A stretch of DNA of 64,000 nucleotides. Origin: Mastigamoeba balamuthi (lineage: Eukaryota > Evosea > Mastigamoebida > Mastigamoebidae). The stretch lies in assembly GCA_902651635.1 (NCBI GenBank), contig CACRSC010000078.1:1-64000 (forward strand). Reading direction: 5' to 3'. Below the pieces are notes generated by a model, which was not told the DNA's origin, did no database searches, and saw nothing but the letters and a program-made list of their open reading frames with translations. Both the position numbers and the translations under genes were made by a program. Positions 52,663 to 63,499 of this stretch are shown here, in pieces (positions within the stretch are counted from its first letter, which is position 1; every line of letters starts with the position of its first letter).

Positions 52663-53099
52663 GCAGCAAAGGAGAGGCAAGCTTGGTGAGTGTATGGTTC
52701 TTTCAAACTGATGCCGTGTCACGATTCCCGCAACCACTCTGGTGTGATAATTGTGAGACAGATATTTCGTGTCTGTAAGCACACCGCATTGTTCACTGGT
52801 GTTTGCAATTGCAATTGGCCATTCCCGACCCTGTGACTGGCTCTTTCGGTGCTGTTGCAAAGAGGAAGCTGCCTGTTACTCACAGCAGGCACCATGCCAA
52901 AAATTGCGGGCAGTCTCACATTTGTGTCTTATTGAGTGAGCGGTCGACATTTTGACAAGATGCAATGTGTGTTGGGTGCCTTGGTTCAGGAGGGGCTGCC
53001 TCTCTTGGTTCTGCCTCTTTTTTGTGTCCGAAAGGGGATCATTAAGGTGTTTCTTTGCCAACCTGACCTCGTGCCAGTTGAACACTGCGATACCCAGTG

Positions 53100-53473
53100 T
53101 GCGCCCGCCTGCAACACGTTCTGGTCAGCGTGCACGCAATGAGTATGAAGGGGCCTACACAGGCGGACTGGGTGCGACTGCCGTGAGAGCAGCGAGGACC
53201 CTGTGAAGAAGTCCGCTGCTTCCGCGAACCACAGCTGCGGGTCGAGTCCCAGGACGTGGAGAACTCGGTCCGGTGCTCCCTGTCCCAACGGTCCAATAGG
53301 ACGTTGCGGTGCAGGGCGTCGAGGACCTCCAGCGCAGCTGACGGCGCCAGCAGCTCCAGCACGCGACGGCCGGCAACCATCCCATCGGCGATGAAGTCGG
53401 GACCACACATGCTGCGGATCGCGGCCTGGGAGTTCTGCGAGAGCTTTGACGGCCATGCCGAGAGCGAGGCCAT
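53100..53473 (-). pseudogene. Family 4 copy 4, exon 1 only
   Basis: The ATG at 53473 starts MASLSAWPSKLSQNSQAAIR and the frame continues through VLELLAPSAALEVLDALHR. A frame change then precedes LDPQLWFAEAADFFTG. No exon 2 or 3 follows at the expected place. It is a truncated copy. Confidence 0.65.
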
Positions 53474-53655
53474 TATTCGGCGATGTAGTCGTACAAAAGC
53501 AATAGGAAATGTCACCCGGTGACGCGCGGAGACCCGCCTCAAATGTTATTTTCGCGGAAAGTAGGGGAAACACGTATGCCGTGGCCACATGCATGTCATC
53601 AGTGTTAAAAGTTGAGTACACTGCCTCTGATGAGATGCCACGCGCGATGCCACAT

Positions 53656-54669
53656 TCACAAAAGCCACTCTACAAAAGCCCATCCGGTTCTCAGAACCAG
53701 AGTATTGGCACTGTCTCTGGCAGTTGGGTGTTGCTCTCGCGGAGCAGCTGCCTCCTCTTCCTCGCCACGCGCCAGCGCAGCAGTAACAAGACGCCAGCGA
53801 CGGCCAGCATCATGGCCAGGCTGCCCGCACATCGGGAACTCCAGCAGCAAGTGCCCTCCCTTGGCGTAGCACGTGACGGTCGTGTTGGCCTCGTAGTAGC
53901 CTGGCCCGCACGACTCACTGGTGGTGTCCTCGACGGCGTGGCCGCTGTGGGGCTGGTAGCGCAGCCTGATCTCCTTCCACTCCCACCACTCGGGCTTGGA
54001 GCAGTTTCTCCCGAGGCGTGCGCTCACCACCAGGCAGTCCTGAGCCCACTCCTGAGGATGGGCTAGGAGAGGGTGGCGCAATGCATCAGCGCACGTGTCT
54101 GCACGCGGTGGCGGTGACGTTGACGGGCAGCGCCCAGCACAGCCCGCACACAAGGCCCACCAGCATCACAACCGCGAAGAGCAGCATACAGCCCTTGATG
54201 TAGAGCCCCCAGGTCTGTATCTTCTCCTCCAACATCGCCGCCGTAGTCTGAGCCGAGTTCTGGGCATGGGCAATCGTCTGGTCTGCGCTTGAGTGTGGGT
54301 GCAATTGAGACCGAGGGTTCGCTCGAGGGTCCCCCAACGAGCAAGAGCAGTGGGTGCACCGAGGACGGCACCGTGGTGCTGCTGCGCGAGGACCTGCGAC
54401 CCCGTGAAGTGCTCGTAGGCCTCTGCGAACCAGAGCTGCACGTCGGGCTCCAGCAGCTCCCGCACCGTTGTGGGCCTGCCGTCGCTGGTGTCCTGTCGTG
54501 CGAGGCAATCGAGGCGGTGCAGCACCCTGGCCACCTCCTTGGCTGTCGAGGGCGTCAGGGCGGCCAGCACGCGGCCGCCGTCGACCCGCCGCTCCTCTGT
54601 GAAGTAGTCCGCTGTGCACATGTTGCGCAGCTCGTCCTGGGCTCGCTGGGAGAGCTGGGACGGCCACAT
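53656..54669 (-). CDS. Family 4 copy 5, altered C-terminus
   Basis: Exons 54669-54360, 54282-54095 and 54039-53656 join in phase (introns 77 and 55 nt). Exon 1 (MWPSQLSQRAQDELRNMC...) is very close to copy 1, as are TM1 (GCMLLFAVVMLVGLVCGLCW) and the ectodomain (CLVVSARLGRNCS, EDTTSESC, EANTTVTCYAKGGHLLL). After LLLEFP about ten codons present in copy 1 are missing and the frame shifts. TM2 (AGSLAMMLAVAGVLLLL) is therefore out of frame and the reading frame ends in a hydrophilic Glu/Ala-rich tail. It is either a recent pseudogene or a variant anchored by TM1 only. Confidence 0.65.
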
Positions 54670-54894
54670 CACCTTTTTGTTGGCACTGGTAATTGTATTT
54701 CTGGCAGAAATGCGAAGAGCTAAACGGTGAAGATAACCCTCTGAGTCATCTCGTTCGAGTTTGGGTTTTCCCAAACGGTTCTACCATCGGGTCCGTGGCA
54801 GAACTGCAGTGTCAGACAAATGGCGCAGAAGGCTAGTTCCCATTTCGAGGAAGAAGATATCTGAATCGCGTAGCATTTCTTGAGTTGACCACAT

Positions 54895-55356
54895 TTACCA
54901 CGGTGTTATGTGCGATCCACCTTGGAGTGGAGTCACTGATAAGATCTGAGTGCCTCCCTCGATGTGATACTGCGTATACCCATCCACACAACACCGGCGA
55001 ACTAAAGGCAGCTCCAGTCGTGTTGCCCATTGTGGCACCATTGACAATGGGTATTTGGGTACCATATAGCATAATAGATCATTCCTGCCCTGTGTTGTCG
55101 CATAATCCTCGATGGCATTACTGGGCTCACTGTGCCCGATTCGTATCTCGTCCACCGTCAGAATCCGTACCTGCTGTGTGCGTGCAGGATAAGGTTCTCT
55201 TGTTGCTCTGGTCAGTGTGAGGTAGCTGCTCCTTGGGCAGGTTAACCCCCGTGCATTTGAAGTCAAATTCCAGGTCTTACTGAGATCACCCCGGTACAGT
55301 GGGATGTCGAGTGGATGACCTGCGAGTCGAAGGTGCGCAATTGACCCTGGACGCAT
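54895..55356 (-). pseudogene. Family 4 copy 6, diverged remnant
   Basis: The open minus frame contains VRILTVDEIRIGHSEPSNAI and EDYATTQGRNDLLCYMV, aligning in order with the ectodomain of copy 3 (DEVRLQ..., EDSTTMCC..., SCYVRG). Exons 1 and 2 are not found in place. It ends close to the 3' end of the MBOAT gene. Confidence 0.45.
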
Positions 55357-55446
55357 GATGACACAGACGTGGTACCCTCATGCGCAGAGTACGCAAACGA
55401 ACAAACTCGACGAGCACACAATTGCCATCGACGTAACGCGCGTTTA

Positions 55447-57354
55447 TTACGGATGCTGTTTGAGAGCACGAGGTGTTGGAATGAAATGAAGCAGCGCAAC
55501 CCCAAGAACAGCGGGAACGTGTCCGACGAAATAGGTCATCTGCCAGAACCTCCATCCCTCGGCGAACGTCAGAACCTGTCAGGTAAATGTTAACAAGCAC
55601 CAGCTGTGGGATGGGCTCGGTACCACAAAAGGGCCCATGCACGTCACGATCGAGAGCCATGTCACTGCCTTGGTAGCCAGGTCGTAGAGGACTTGCCCAA
55701 AAGGCAGTCCGAGAGACAGGAACCTCGGCCTGATCTTCCTTCTTGCCTCTGTGGGTGATCAGTGAGCACGGAGGGGATGCTGAGAAGGGGCAACGTCTCA
55801 CGCGATGCGGCCCACTGGTGGAAGGCAGCCGACATAAACATCATATAATAGCCGGGATACAGTCCGTGCCACAGGGCACTCGTGATAAAAGTCAGCAGCT
55901 TTGCCCACGCCTTGAACTGCGTGCACTGCAGCCTCTCGAAGACATCTGCCCGCGGCCGCGTGTGTCAGCGGCAGAATCCGGGATGGGGGGATCGTGTGCG
56001 TGCAGTAGCGCAGCCAGTTCTGTGTGCGTATGTTCCAGTTGTCGATGATGGTCTTGAAGTTGGTGGGGAACTCTGTCTTGCTGATGACCACATTGTTCAT
56101 CCTCTCCCACCTGTACTGCCCGTCCTGGCCGATGCCAGAGAAGCCCGCGCCCATGGCGTTACCCGCGGCCTCGCCGCACAGCCAGACCATATAGTATTTG
56201 GACCTCTGCAGTCCCTGGACGGCAAACATCGTCAGCAATCTGTCCGTGGACGTGAGACTTGGGCAGGGAGGGCTCGTGTACAGCCCGAGAGAGGTGTAGC
56301 CAGGCGCCCCGGCCTTGATGGTCTCCCGCATCACCAGGGGGTTGTATCCAGGGAATGAGCCGATGATCGCGAGTGCCACGAACGCCAGGCCCAGAGGTTT
56401 CGCGACAGCCACCAGCGACAGCGGAGGGCGTCCACCGACCTGGCGATAAGCTTCAGAGCTGGTTTCCAGGAAATTCCTGCAGTGGCGCGATGTGACGTGC
56501 CTCCTTGAAGCCGCGCAGCGTGACTATATCGCGATACTCGTGGAACTCCAGCGGGGGCCCCGCGAGGCACCCGGGGAAGAAGAACAGCCACCCAGCAAAC
56601 TCAACAACGCCCGGCTGGTCCACTATCATGGCACTCTTCTGGTGCGGCGTCAGCGACTGGGAGGAAGGACCCGTGTCAGATTGCCTGGAAGCCGAGGGGG
56701 GGGGGGCGAGTGGCTGGCTGGGTGCAGGCGACCTCTGGCGGGAGCGTGCCGTCGTGGCACGCAAAGGCGTAGGACGAGAGCTTGATGGACAGCATCATCA
56801 TGGCCGAGGTCACGTCGGCCCTCCAGCCCAGGTAGTCCGTGGCCATGAAGTACACCTGCCTGCCGGCATTGGGCATCCGTGCCCGTGCGTGAGACTGTGG
56901 TGACTCAACGCAGGCAAAACATCACACACGCGATGATGACTCAACGCAGGCAAAGGCGTCACGCGGGTGGTGACTCAACGCAGGCAAAACGTCACACGCA
57001 CACTGCGAGCAGGTGCGCCAGCGAGAAGACCACGGAGGCCCTGAAGGCCCACGCGCGGCTGCAGAGCCGGCGACGAGCGGCGTAGACCGCGGNCCGCGAC
57101 AGCGCGTAGACCGCGGCGCCCGAGAGCGCCATGTGCGCCACGCCCTCGGCGCCGTAGAGCGCCGCCACCGACGTCACGCCGGCGGCAGCGGAGACGGCGT
57201 GGCGCAGGGCCACGGGGGCCGAGGGGCGCAGCAGCAGGCGGCGGTAGGCGAGGGCCAGGGGCACGTGCGAGAGGAGGACGAGGACGAAGAGGAGCTGCGA
57301 GGGCTCGGTGCCCACGAGGCGGGCAAACGGGGCGACAACCCCATCGAACCCCAT
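55447..57354 (-). CDS. MBOAT-family acyltransferase (lysophospholipid acyltransferase-like)
   Basis: Seven exons can be joined in phase (about 486 residues): 57354-57004, 56855-56733, 56656-56501, 56439-56004, 55945-55802, 55748-55627 and 55575-55447. Motifs: LAVYFMATDYLGWRADVTSA, GPPLEFHEY, then the MBOAT core DNWNIRTQNWLRYYVFERL and SALWHGLYPGYYMMF with the catalytic His in WHG, and a C-terminal FAEGWRFWQMTYFVGH. The fold is multi-TM and ER-located in relatives such as LPCAT3 and MBOAT1/2, which acylate lysophospholipids. Two introns seem to use GC donors (56500 and 56003); for the first a GT/AAG alternative also fits. The N at 57093 lies in a local repeat of GCGTAGACCGCGG, so a few residues near 88 are unsure. 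Confidence 0.85.
56885..57000 (-). repeat. Intronic repeat TGACTCAACGCAGG (MBOAT intron 1)
   Basis: Three units of about 36 bp with an identical TGACTCAACGCAGGCAAA core lie inside the 148-nt first intron. The core matches the repeat in eEFSec intron 2 (44951-45075), in the same orientation relative to transcription. Confidence 0.85.
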
Positions 57355-58098
57355 CGGCGCAAAATAAGATTGTGACCTCAGATCTGCCTGATTGACCGAT
57401 ATTTTGTCAGCTTCTACAATTGGTGAAGACTTTCTGCGGAAAAGTGGGCAAACCCGTAGAAGGTCCTCCTGTCGATACAAAATCAATCGGGGGAGAAGAG
57501 GTAATGAGCGCTCGTGTGACACCCTTAATTCCTCCCTATTCCTCTCACGCTTCAGCAAGCACTTCAGCTCCAGCAACCTTTCATCAACGTAAGTTTGTTC
57601 AGCGACTTTGCACAAGCAGAAAAGGTGAATAAGTCGCCGTCGTAGTTGGGGCTGCAAAGCACCACAATCGCCCCACCTAAAAGCTGAGTTATTTCCCCTT
57701 GTGTCCATACAATCGCAGCCTACAACCTACTGAGCAATTTCACCCCACCCCCGCGAAATTGGGGGGAAAGCGGTTAACTGGCCGAGGACGGAGCGATTTT
57801 GTGGAGAGCGCTCAGGTGTGGTTGCCATTGCTGCGAGGAACGACGAGAAAGGGCGACCCTCTTCAGACGAAAGGTGCCCATTTGCGTGAGTCTGCGGGCA
57901 GAAGGGAAAGACACAATTGTAGTGCAGTGCACAACGGCCATTTTCAGCCTGATATCAACTACGCAGCCACCAATCCGCAGTTGCACAGGCGGCGGTTTGA
58001 ATATCTTCTCTTCTACGTGTCATAAATAGCCGTTGGTGCACTCGCCCACCGTCATTCGCAACTTCACTCGTTCAGAGACAGAAAGCAACTGCACCCCC
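57355..58098. other. Intergenic, divergent promoters
   Basis: This is the region between the divergent MBOAT and secreted-protein genes. No further gene is seen. It is AT-richer than the genes, with a TATA-like CATAAATAG at 58021. Confidence 0.5.
58021..58029 (+). promoter_or_regulatory. TATA-like box CATAAATAG
   Basis: It lies 70 bp upstream of the ATG at 58099. The identical nonamer occurs inside two family-1 loci (27128, 29428), which suggests a shared core-promoter element. Confidence 0.4.
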
Positions 58099-60177
58099 AT
58101 GAGAGCACTCTGCGCCCTCTGCCTCCTCCTCGCCGGCTCCTGCTGCGCGCTCCGAGCCCCGACGTCGTGCCAGACGATGCCCGCGGGCTACTACTGCACG
58201 TCGGCCACCGACTACGTCTGGTGCTACGGCCAGCAGGAGCCTGGCAAGTTCAGCTGCCCGTCGCCCCTGCAGTGCAAGTGCGGCTGGACCTCCACGAGCC
58301 CCTGCGAGTACGCCTCGGGCGCTGTCACGCCGTGCCTCGGCACTCCGGGCGAGTACGACGACAGCCACCGCCCCAGCGTCCCCGTGGCGTCGAGCGAGGG
58401 CTCCGCGGGCTCCACGTCGTCGGGGCTCTACACGATCAAGCCCACGAGCCACATGCCCCTCGTGCTCCGATTCGAGGCCTCGGCGTGGAAGCAGCAGCTC
58501 GGCGAGGTGCTCGCGTGGCGCGGGTACGACGACGGGGCGGCGTACGCGCCCGAGGGCTCACGCTACCAGTGCGCGTTCCACCCGGGGCAGCGCTACGACG
58601 CCAACCCCACACAGCTGTGGATCGGGCGCCCCACCGCGACGACGAGCATCTCGTACACGCCTGGCGTGACGCTGCGGCTGCCCGACAAGTGGTTCGGCAT
58701 GTTCCTGGGCTACGCGATGGACCACTACGGCCTCAACCCGGGCGCGCTGATGGGGCTCGGGGCCAAGGAGAGCTTCGCGGGCGTCGCGTACAAGGACGAC
58801 GCCGAGCAGTCGCTCTTCCTCGTCTCGGACCCCGCGCAGAGCTACGACTGCTTCGCCGCGGGGCACCGCGGGCTCTGTTCCGACGCCAACAAGGACGGGC
58901 CGTTCCAGGTCGAGGCCGGGGGNGTTCCAGGTCGAGCCGGGGGCATGAGCTCCGACGTCTCGGTGTTCGCGCAGCGCTTCTGGACGGGCGACGCGGCGAC
59001 CCCGAAGGCGCAGCGCAGGCCCTCGTTCACGACGGACAACGAGATCATGGCCCCCGCCAGCTTCCGCGCGCTGCACGACAGCTATACGCTGGACTTCCAC
59101 AGGGCCGTCGTGCTCACCGCGCTGGACTTCCACTTCCGCCACAACCTGCTCATGCAGTTCACGGGCAGTGCGTCGTCGCTCTCTCCCCTCGCAGTCTCTG
59201 AAGTTCTCACAAGATGGTGTGCGTGCAGCGAACTTCCTGCAGGCACTGGAGAAGAGGGCCAGCGACCGCCAGGCGCGCGACTCGCTCGAGTTCGCGGCGG
59301 CCATGTACACGTACAACCGCGGTGTCTTCGACAAGAAGATACCGGAGATGCTGGGCAACTGCGGCCCCACACAAGACCCCGCGTACGCGACGGCCCTTTC
59401 CCTCTCGCTTGCGCGCTGCACTGAGCGCCTGGAGGGCCCGCAGGAAGGAGTGCCAGCTCAACGGCTTCGGGGGCCACACGGTAGACATCCGTGCCGCGTG
59501 CCTGCTGGTCGACCAGGCGCCCGCCAACGAGGTCTACGACTACGACATCTCGTGGCCCGACGTCCAGGCGTTCCTGGCCGTGCGTGCACCCCGCGCTGCA
59601 GCCTCCCCAGCTCACCCGCAGCGCGCAGAAGCTCGAGGGGACGTACCCCTACGAGAGCGTCGACGGGCTGTACGGGAGGATCGACTGGGACGCCGTCCGC
59701 AGCGACGCCAGGGAGGCGTTCGACGCCATCGCGCGGCACAGGAGCGCCAAGACGCCCGGCAAGAGCTCCGTGGTCTCGTTCAGGTACGACTGGCGCACGC
59801 TGCTGGCCGTCGTGCGCATGCGGCTGCCCCCGCGCGAGACGCTCGTGGGGCCGTCGGCGCAGTCGTACGTCAAGTTCTGGGGCGGGAAGCTCAACAAGGA
59901 CCTCGGGCCCTACGTCGCGGTCTCCGCGTTCCCCTTCGCCTTCTGCACCGAGGCCGGGGGCGCGCACGACGTGTGCTCGGGGAGCAGCCCTGTCCCAGAC
60001 CCCCGCAGCAGCAGCGACAAGAGGCCGGAGCACAGCAGCGGCCGTTGGCAGCACAGCAGCAGCAGCGCAGCAACGCACCGCCAGAGCGACGAGCCCCTCG
60101 TGTCCGCGTCGGCTGCGACCGCGGTGCTGGCGTGGGGCGCTGCGGCTGCCGCCTGCGCCTGCCTCGCTGCGGTGTAG
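58099..60177 (+). CDS. Secreted Cys-rich protein with GPI-anchor-like tail
   Basis: Exons 58099-59167, 59214-59382, 59444-59579 and 59611-60177 join in phase (about 646 residues). A signal peptide (MRALCALCLLLAGSCCALRA) is followed by a small Cys-rich module (GYYCTSATDYVWCY, CKCGW) like short carbohydrate-binding domains. The middle contains YGLNPGALMGLGAKESFAGV, whose Glu recalls lysozyme/transglycosylase active sites, and later AAAMYTYNRGVFDKKIPEML, again lysozyme-like in style; the family is not certain. The end is Ser-rich and closes with a hydrophobic ATAVLAWGAAAAACACLAAV tail, typical of GPI-anchor signals. The N at 58923 sits between two copies of GTTCCAGGTCGAG, so about seven residues there are probably an assembly artefact. 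The third intron (31 nt) may instead start at 59562. Confidence 0.7.
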
Positions 60178-60675
60178 GCCGAGCGGAGGAGCCTGCGGTG
60201 GCGGGGGAAGAGGTGTCAACGTTGCATGTTGAGAAATACCCGGGGACACGTCAATACCGCTCTGTTTTGTCCCGCCCTGCTTGTTCTGGGCATTGTTTTG
60301 CGTGCACTCTGTCGGTGCTCCGCTCCCAAGGCTCCGCCCCCCGGCGGCGAATCGCGGGGGTCTCCGGAGCGTCCGGCCGGGCGCGGCGGGGCGCTGTGGG
60401 ACCGAGCAAGAAATTGTGGGGACACACGCCCCGTGACCCGTGCCGTCAAAGGTGCAGAGAGCAGGTACGCCTTTTCAGTTTACCGATCCTTCTGACCCCA
60501 ACTCCAAACACACAGGTGGATCTCTGCGATCGGAGCCCCTGAGAAACCTCCCAGAACATAAAGCCGTCTGCTTGCCCCCGCACGACAACACACAAGCGAG
60601 CGAGTGAACGAGAGAGCACACCCCTCCCCCACTCAACAACCCGAAGGCAACGCTGAGCAGAAGAAGCGAGCGGCA
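60178..60675. other. Intergenic, no gene seen
   Basis: About 500 bp between the secreted-protein gene and MEMO1. GC-rich at 60300-60400. Nothing recognisable. Confidence 0.45.
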
Positions 60676-62773
60676 ATGGCACAGGAGCAGCAGCAGAACG
60701 AGCAGGTGTCCCCTGTGCTGATGCGCCTGTACCTGCAGCCCCCCGCGGCCCTGATCTCCCCGCGCCCCGCCAAGCCGCTGCAGGACGCCTCGCCCGTGCT
60801 GCTGGCGGCGCTGCCGTCTGCTGGCCCGAGCCCCGTGGCCCTGGCGCCCTCGCCGCGGCCCTGCAGGGTCCAGCCCCACCTGCTCGCCCACAGCAGCCGT
60901 CCCCGTGCCCCCCGGGCACCCCTCCCGCCCTCGCTGGCACCTCCCCCTGCCTGCCCCTTCCCCGCCCCCCAGCCTGCAGCAGCTGCAGCAGCACCCCCAG
61001 CAGGCCCAGCAGGTGTGCCCTTTCTCCCCCCTCCCTCCTCATCAAGCGATTTGCTGAGGCGGGTGCGGGGATCGCAGGGCGGCAAGGACGGCAGGAGGAG
61101 GGACGACTGGAGGGCTCCCTTCTGGGCAGGCAGGCGCTACGCTGCCAACCCCGCGCTGCTCTCGACACAGGCGAGTGGACACACGCACCCTGCCCTGCCT
61201 CCCCTGCCACACCACCCCACGTCTGTTTCCTGCCGGCAGGGCAACGCGCACCCGCCCTTGTCTCGGTGATTGCGGTTCGGTTCAGCTTTTTTCTCAGCTC
61301 TGTATTGGTATTGGATGGAGGGTGGGGTGGTGGGGGAATCCTTTGTCTGGGTACAAGGTCCCATCGGGTCTGTCAGTCTGCGCTGCGTGGTGGCTGCCGG
61401 TGGCGCTCACTGGCAGTGAACCCGCTATTCCCCCCGTGGGGGAGGAGCGCCACGCCTGTCGGTGTGGGCGTGGGCGGTGTGTGGTTTTTATGGTTTGCAC
61501 GTGAGTTTCAGGGCGGTTGTTCTCTTCTCTTCTCGCCCCTTTCGACTTTTTCCAATCGTGTCGGCATTTGGTTAAACGCGGCTGCGGGCAACAACGGTTG
61601 CCGAGTCCCCTCTCCCCCGTCGTTGCCGACCTCCCCTGGGGCACTGTCGAAAGCCCTCCTCCCCACGCGCTAATGAGGCCTCATGAGCGGACACCGCGAT
61701 GTGCACGAGGGGCTTTTGCTTGTTTTTCATTCAGTGCACCAGCTCTCTTTTGCTTTACCCCGACCGCGAGGAAACGATAAACCGTTGGCGACCGTTGCGC
61801 TCTTTCGGTCGCTGCTCCGCAATCAGCCCCCCATCCCCACCCACCCCTCCGCGTGATCACCTTGTGCTGCATGTGCTGCATGTGGTGTTTTTTCACTGCG
61901 ATTTCGGTGCCCTGCCTGCACTTTGTGTTCTGCGAACAACGGACAGCACCGCTGACTGCATGGGGGCATGCGGGGGGAGCGCAGATCAGGTACTTCATGG
62001 CGCAGGGCAAGAACCCCTTCCCCGCCCGCATCATCGTGACGACGCACGGGACGCTCGAGTCGTGCGGCGTGGGCATCGCGGCGGCCATGAAGGCGCTGCC
62101 GCGCATCGTCGAGAACGTCATCGTCATCGGCCCCTGCCACCGCCGCTCGACGGCGCTCTGCGGCGTCACGTCCTTCGCGGCGCTCGAGTCCCCGCTGGGC
62201 GTCAGCGCCGTCGACACCCGCGCCAGCGCGTGGCTGCGCTCGGCAGGCGGCTTCGACGTGGTGCCTGCGGCCTACGACTCGGAGGAGTACAGCGTCGAGG
62301 CGATGCTGCCGTGGATCCAGACGATCGCGCCGCGCGCCGTCGTGACGCCGATCCTCGTCGGCGAGGCCACGCGCAAGTCGATCAAGGAGCGCGCGAGGTT
62401 CCTGGCCAGCATGGCCCGCGCCAAGAACGCTGTCATCGTCGTGACGGCCGACTTTGGGCACTGGGGCGCAAAGTACGGCAACACGCGCGTCGACGCCGAG
62501 TTCGGGACGGGCGAGGCCGCGATACGCTCGACGGTAGCCAAGGTCGGGGCGAGGCTGGCAGACATGGTCATGGCCGGGCAGCCCGGGGCCATCGCCAAGC
62601 ACCAGGCGCGCAAGGCGATATGCGGGTACCAGGGCCTCGTGCTGGCGCTGTACACGGCCAAGCACGCGGGGTGGAAGCTCTCGCCGGTGCTCGTCTCCCG
62701 CGGGGTTGCGGCGGGGCCCGAGAACAACACGTTCCACGGGTACGCGGGCATCACGTTCCACGAGCGGTCGTGA
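60676..62773 (+). CDS. MEMO1: MEMO1-family protein
   Basis: Exons 60676-61170 and 61985-62773 join in phase (about 427 residues). The donor is CAG|GCGAGT, a GC-AG intron of 814 nt, the longest seen here. The N-terminal 130 residues are Pro/Ala-rich and not part of the family; a further small intron (about 61013-61077) may shorten them. The family part begins WRAPFWAGRRYAANPALL (human MEMO1 has AG.WY at this place) and continues with RIIVTTHGTLESCGVGIAAA, VIGPCHRR, SVEAMLPWI, ILVGEATRKS, VVTADFGHWGAKYG, KAICGYQGLVLAL and HGYAGITFHE. MEMO1 proteins are related to extradiol dioxygenases and linked to cell motility, copper and redox biology. The usual first metal His (PHAG) is THGT here. Confidence 0.85.
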
Positions 62774-63499
62774 GGAGGAGCAACGGCGGGGCGGGCTGGC
62801 CCGGCCCCGCCGCAACTGCCCACTGCATTGCAACACACACCCAACCAACCACACCCCTCCTCACCATCCCCCCACGCCCATGCCTTCGCACGTGTAATAA
62901 CGGCGCCACCCCCACGGCAGCAACACCGCTTGTTTCAGAACGAACCGGTTCGGGGAGGTGATGACTGGCACAACACAACCGACCCACTGTGTTGAAGTCA
63001 AGGTACCAGCGGGGAGACCTCTGTTGTGTTGGCTGCCCGGCGGTACTTCGACTTGGGGTGGTGTGTACAGGGGGCCCCGGGTGTTTGCTTCGTCTCTGGT
63101 GAAGATGCCTTCATGTGTTGGCGACCGCTCCCCTGCAACTCTGCCGGGTTTTTCGCTTTTTTATCCAAAACAAGCCAGCCCTATCAGATCGGCCAATGCG
63201 CACCGCTCGAGTCACCTGCACAGCGACTATGCTAAGCGCACTGCCTGTAAGGAGTATAGCGCAGCGATGGCGATGCGCGTGGGGGCGGCGCCCCTCTGTT
63301 TTCAGAGTTGTTGATCGCTGAAGATCGGTGACCCAACCGCCACTGAGAAAAGTGCGAGAAACGTTGGTGGCGCGTGACGACTGACGGGCCACCCACGATG
63401 CAGGATACGCCCCCCTCTGCATCCACTCACTGTGCTAACTCCTCATTGTCGTTCCCCCACCACCCCCCACGCAACTCCCCAGTCCCCCATACTGAGTCG
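62774..63499. other. Intergenic, no gene seen
   Basis: About 725 bp following MEMO1. Short plus-strand frames (62958-63314) have no recognisable features. Confidence 0.4.
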
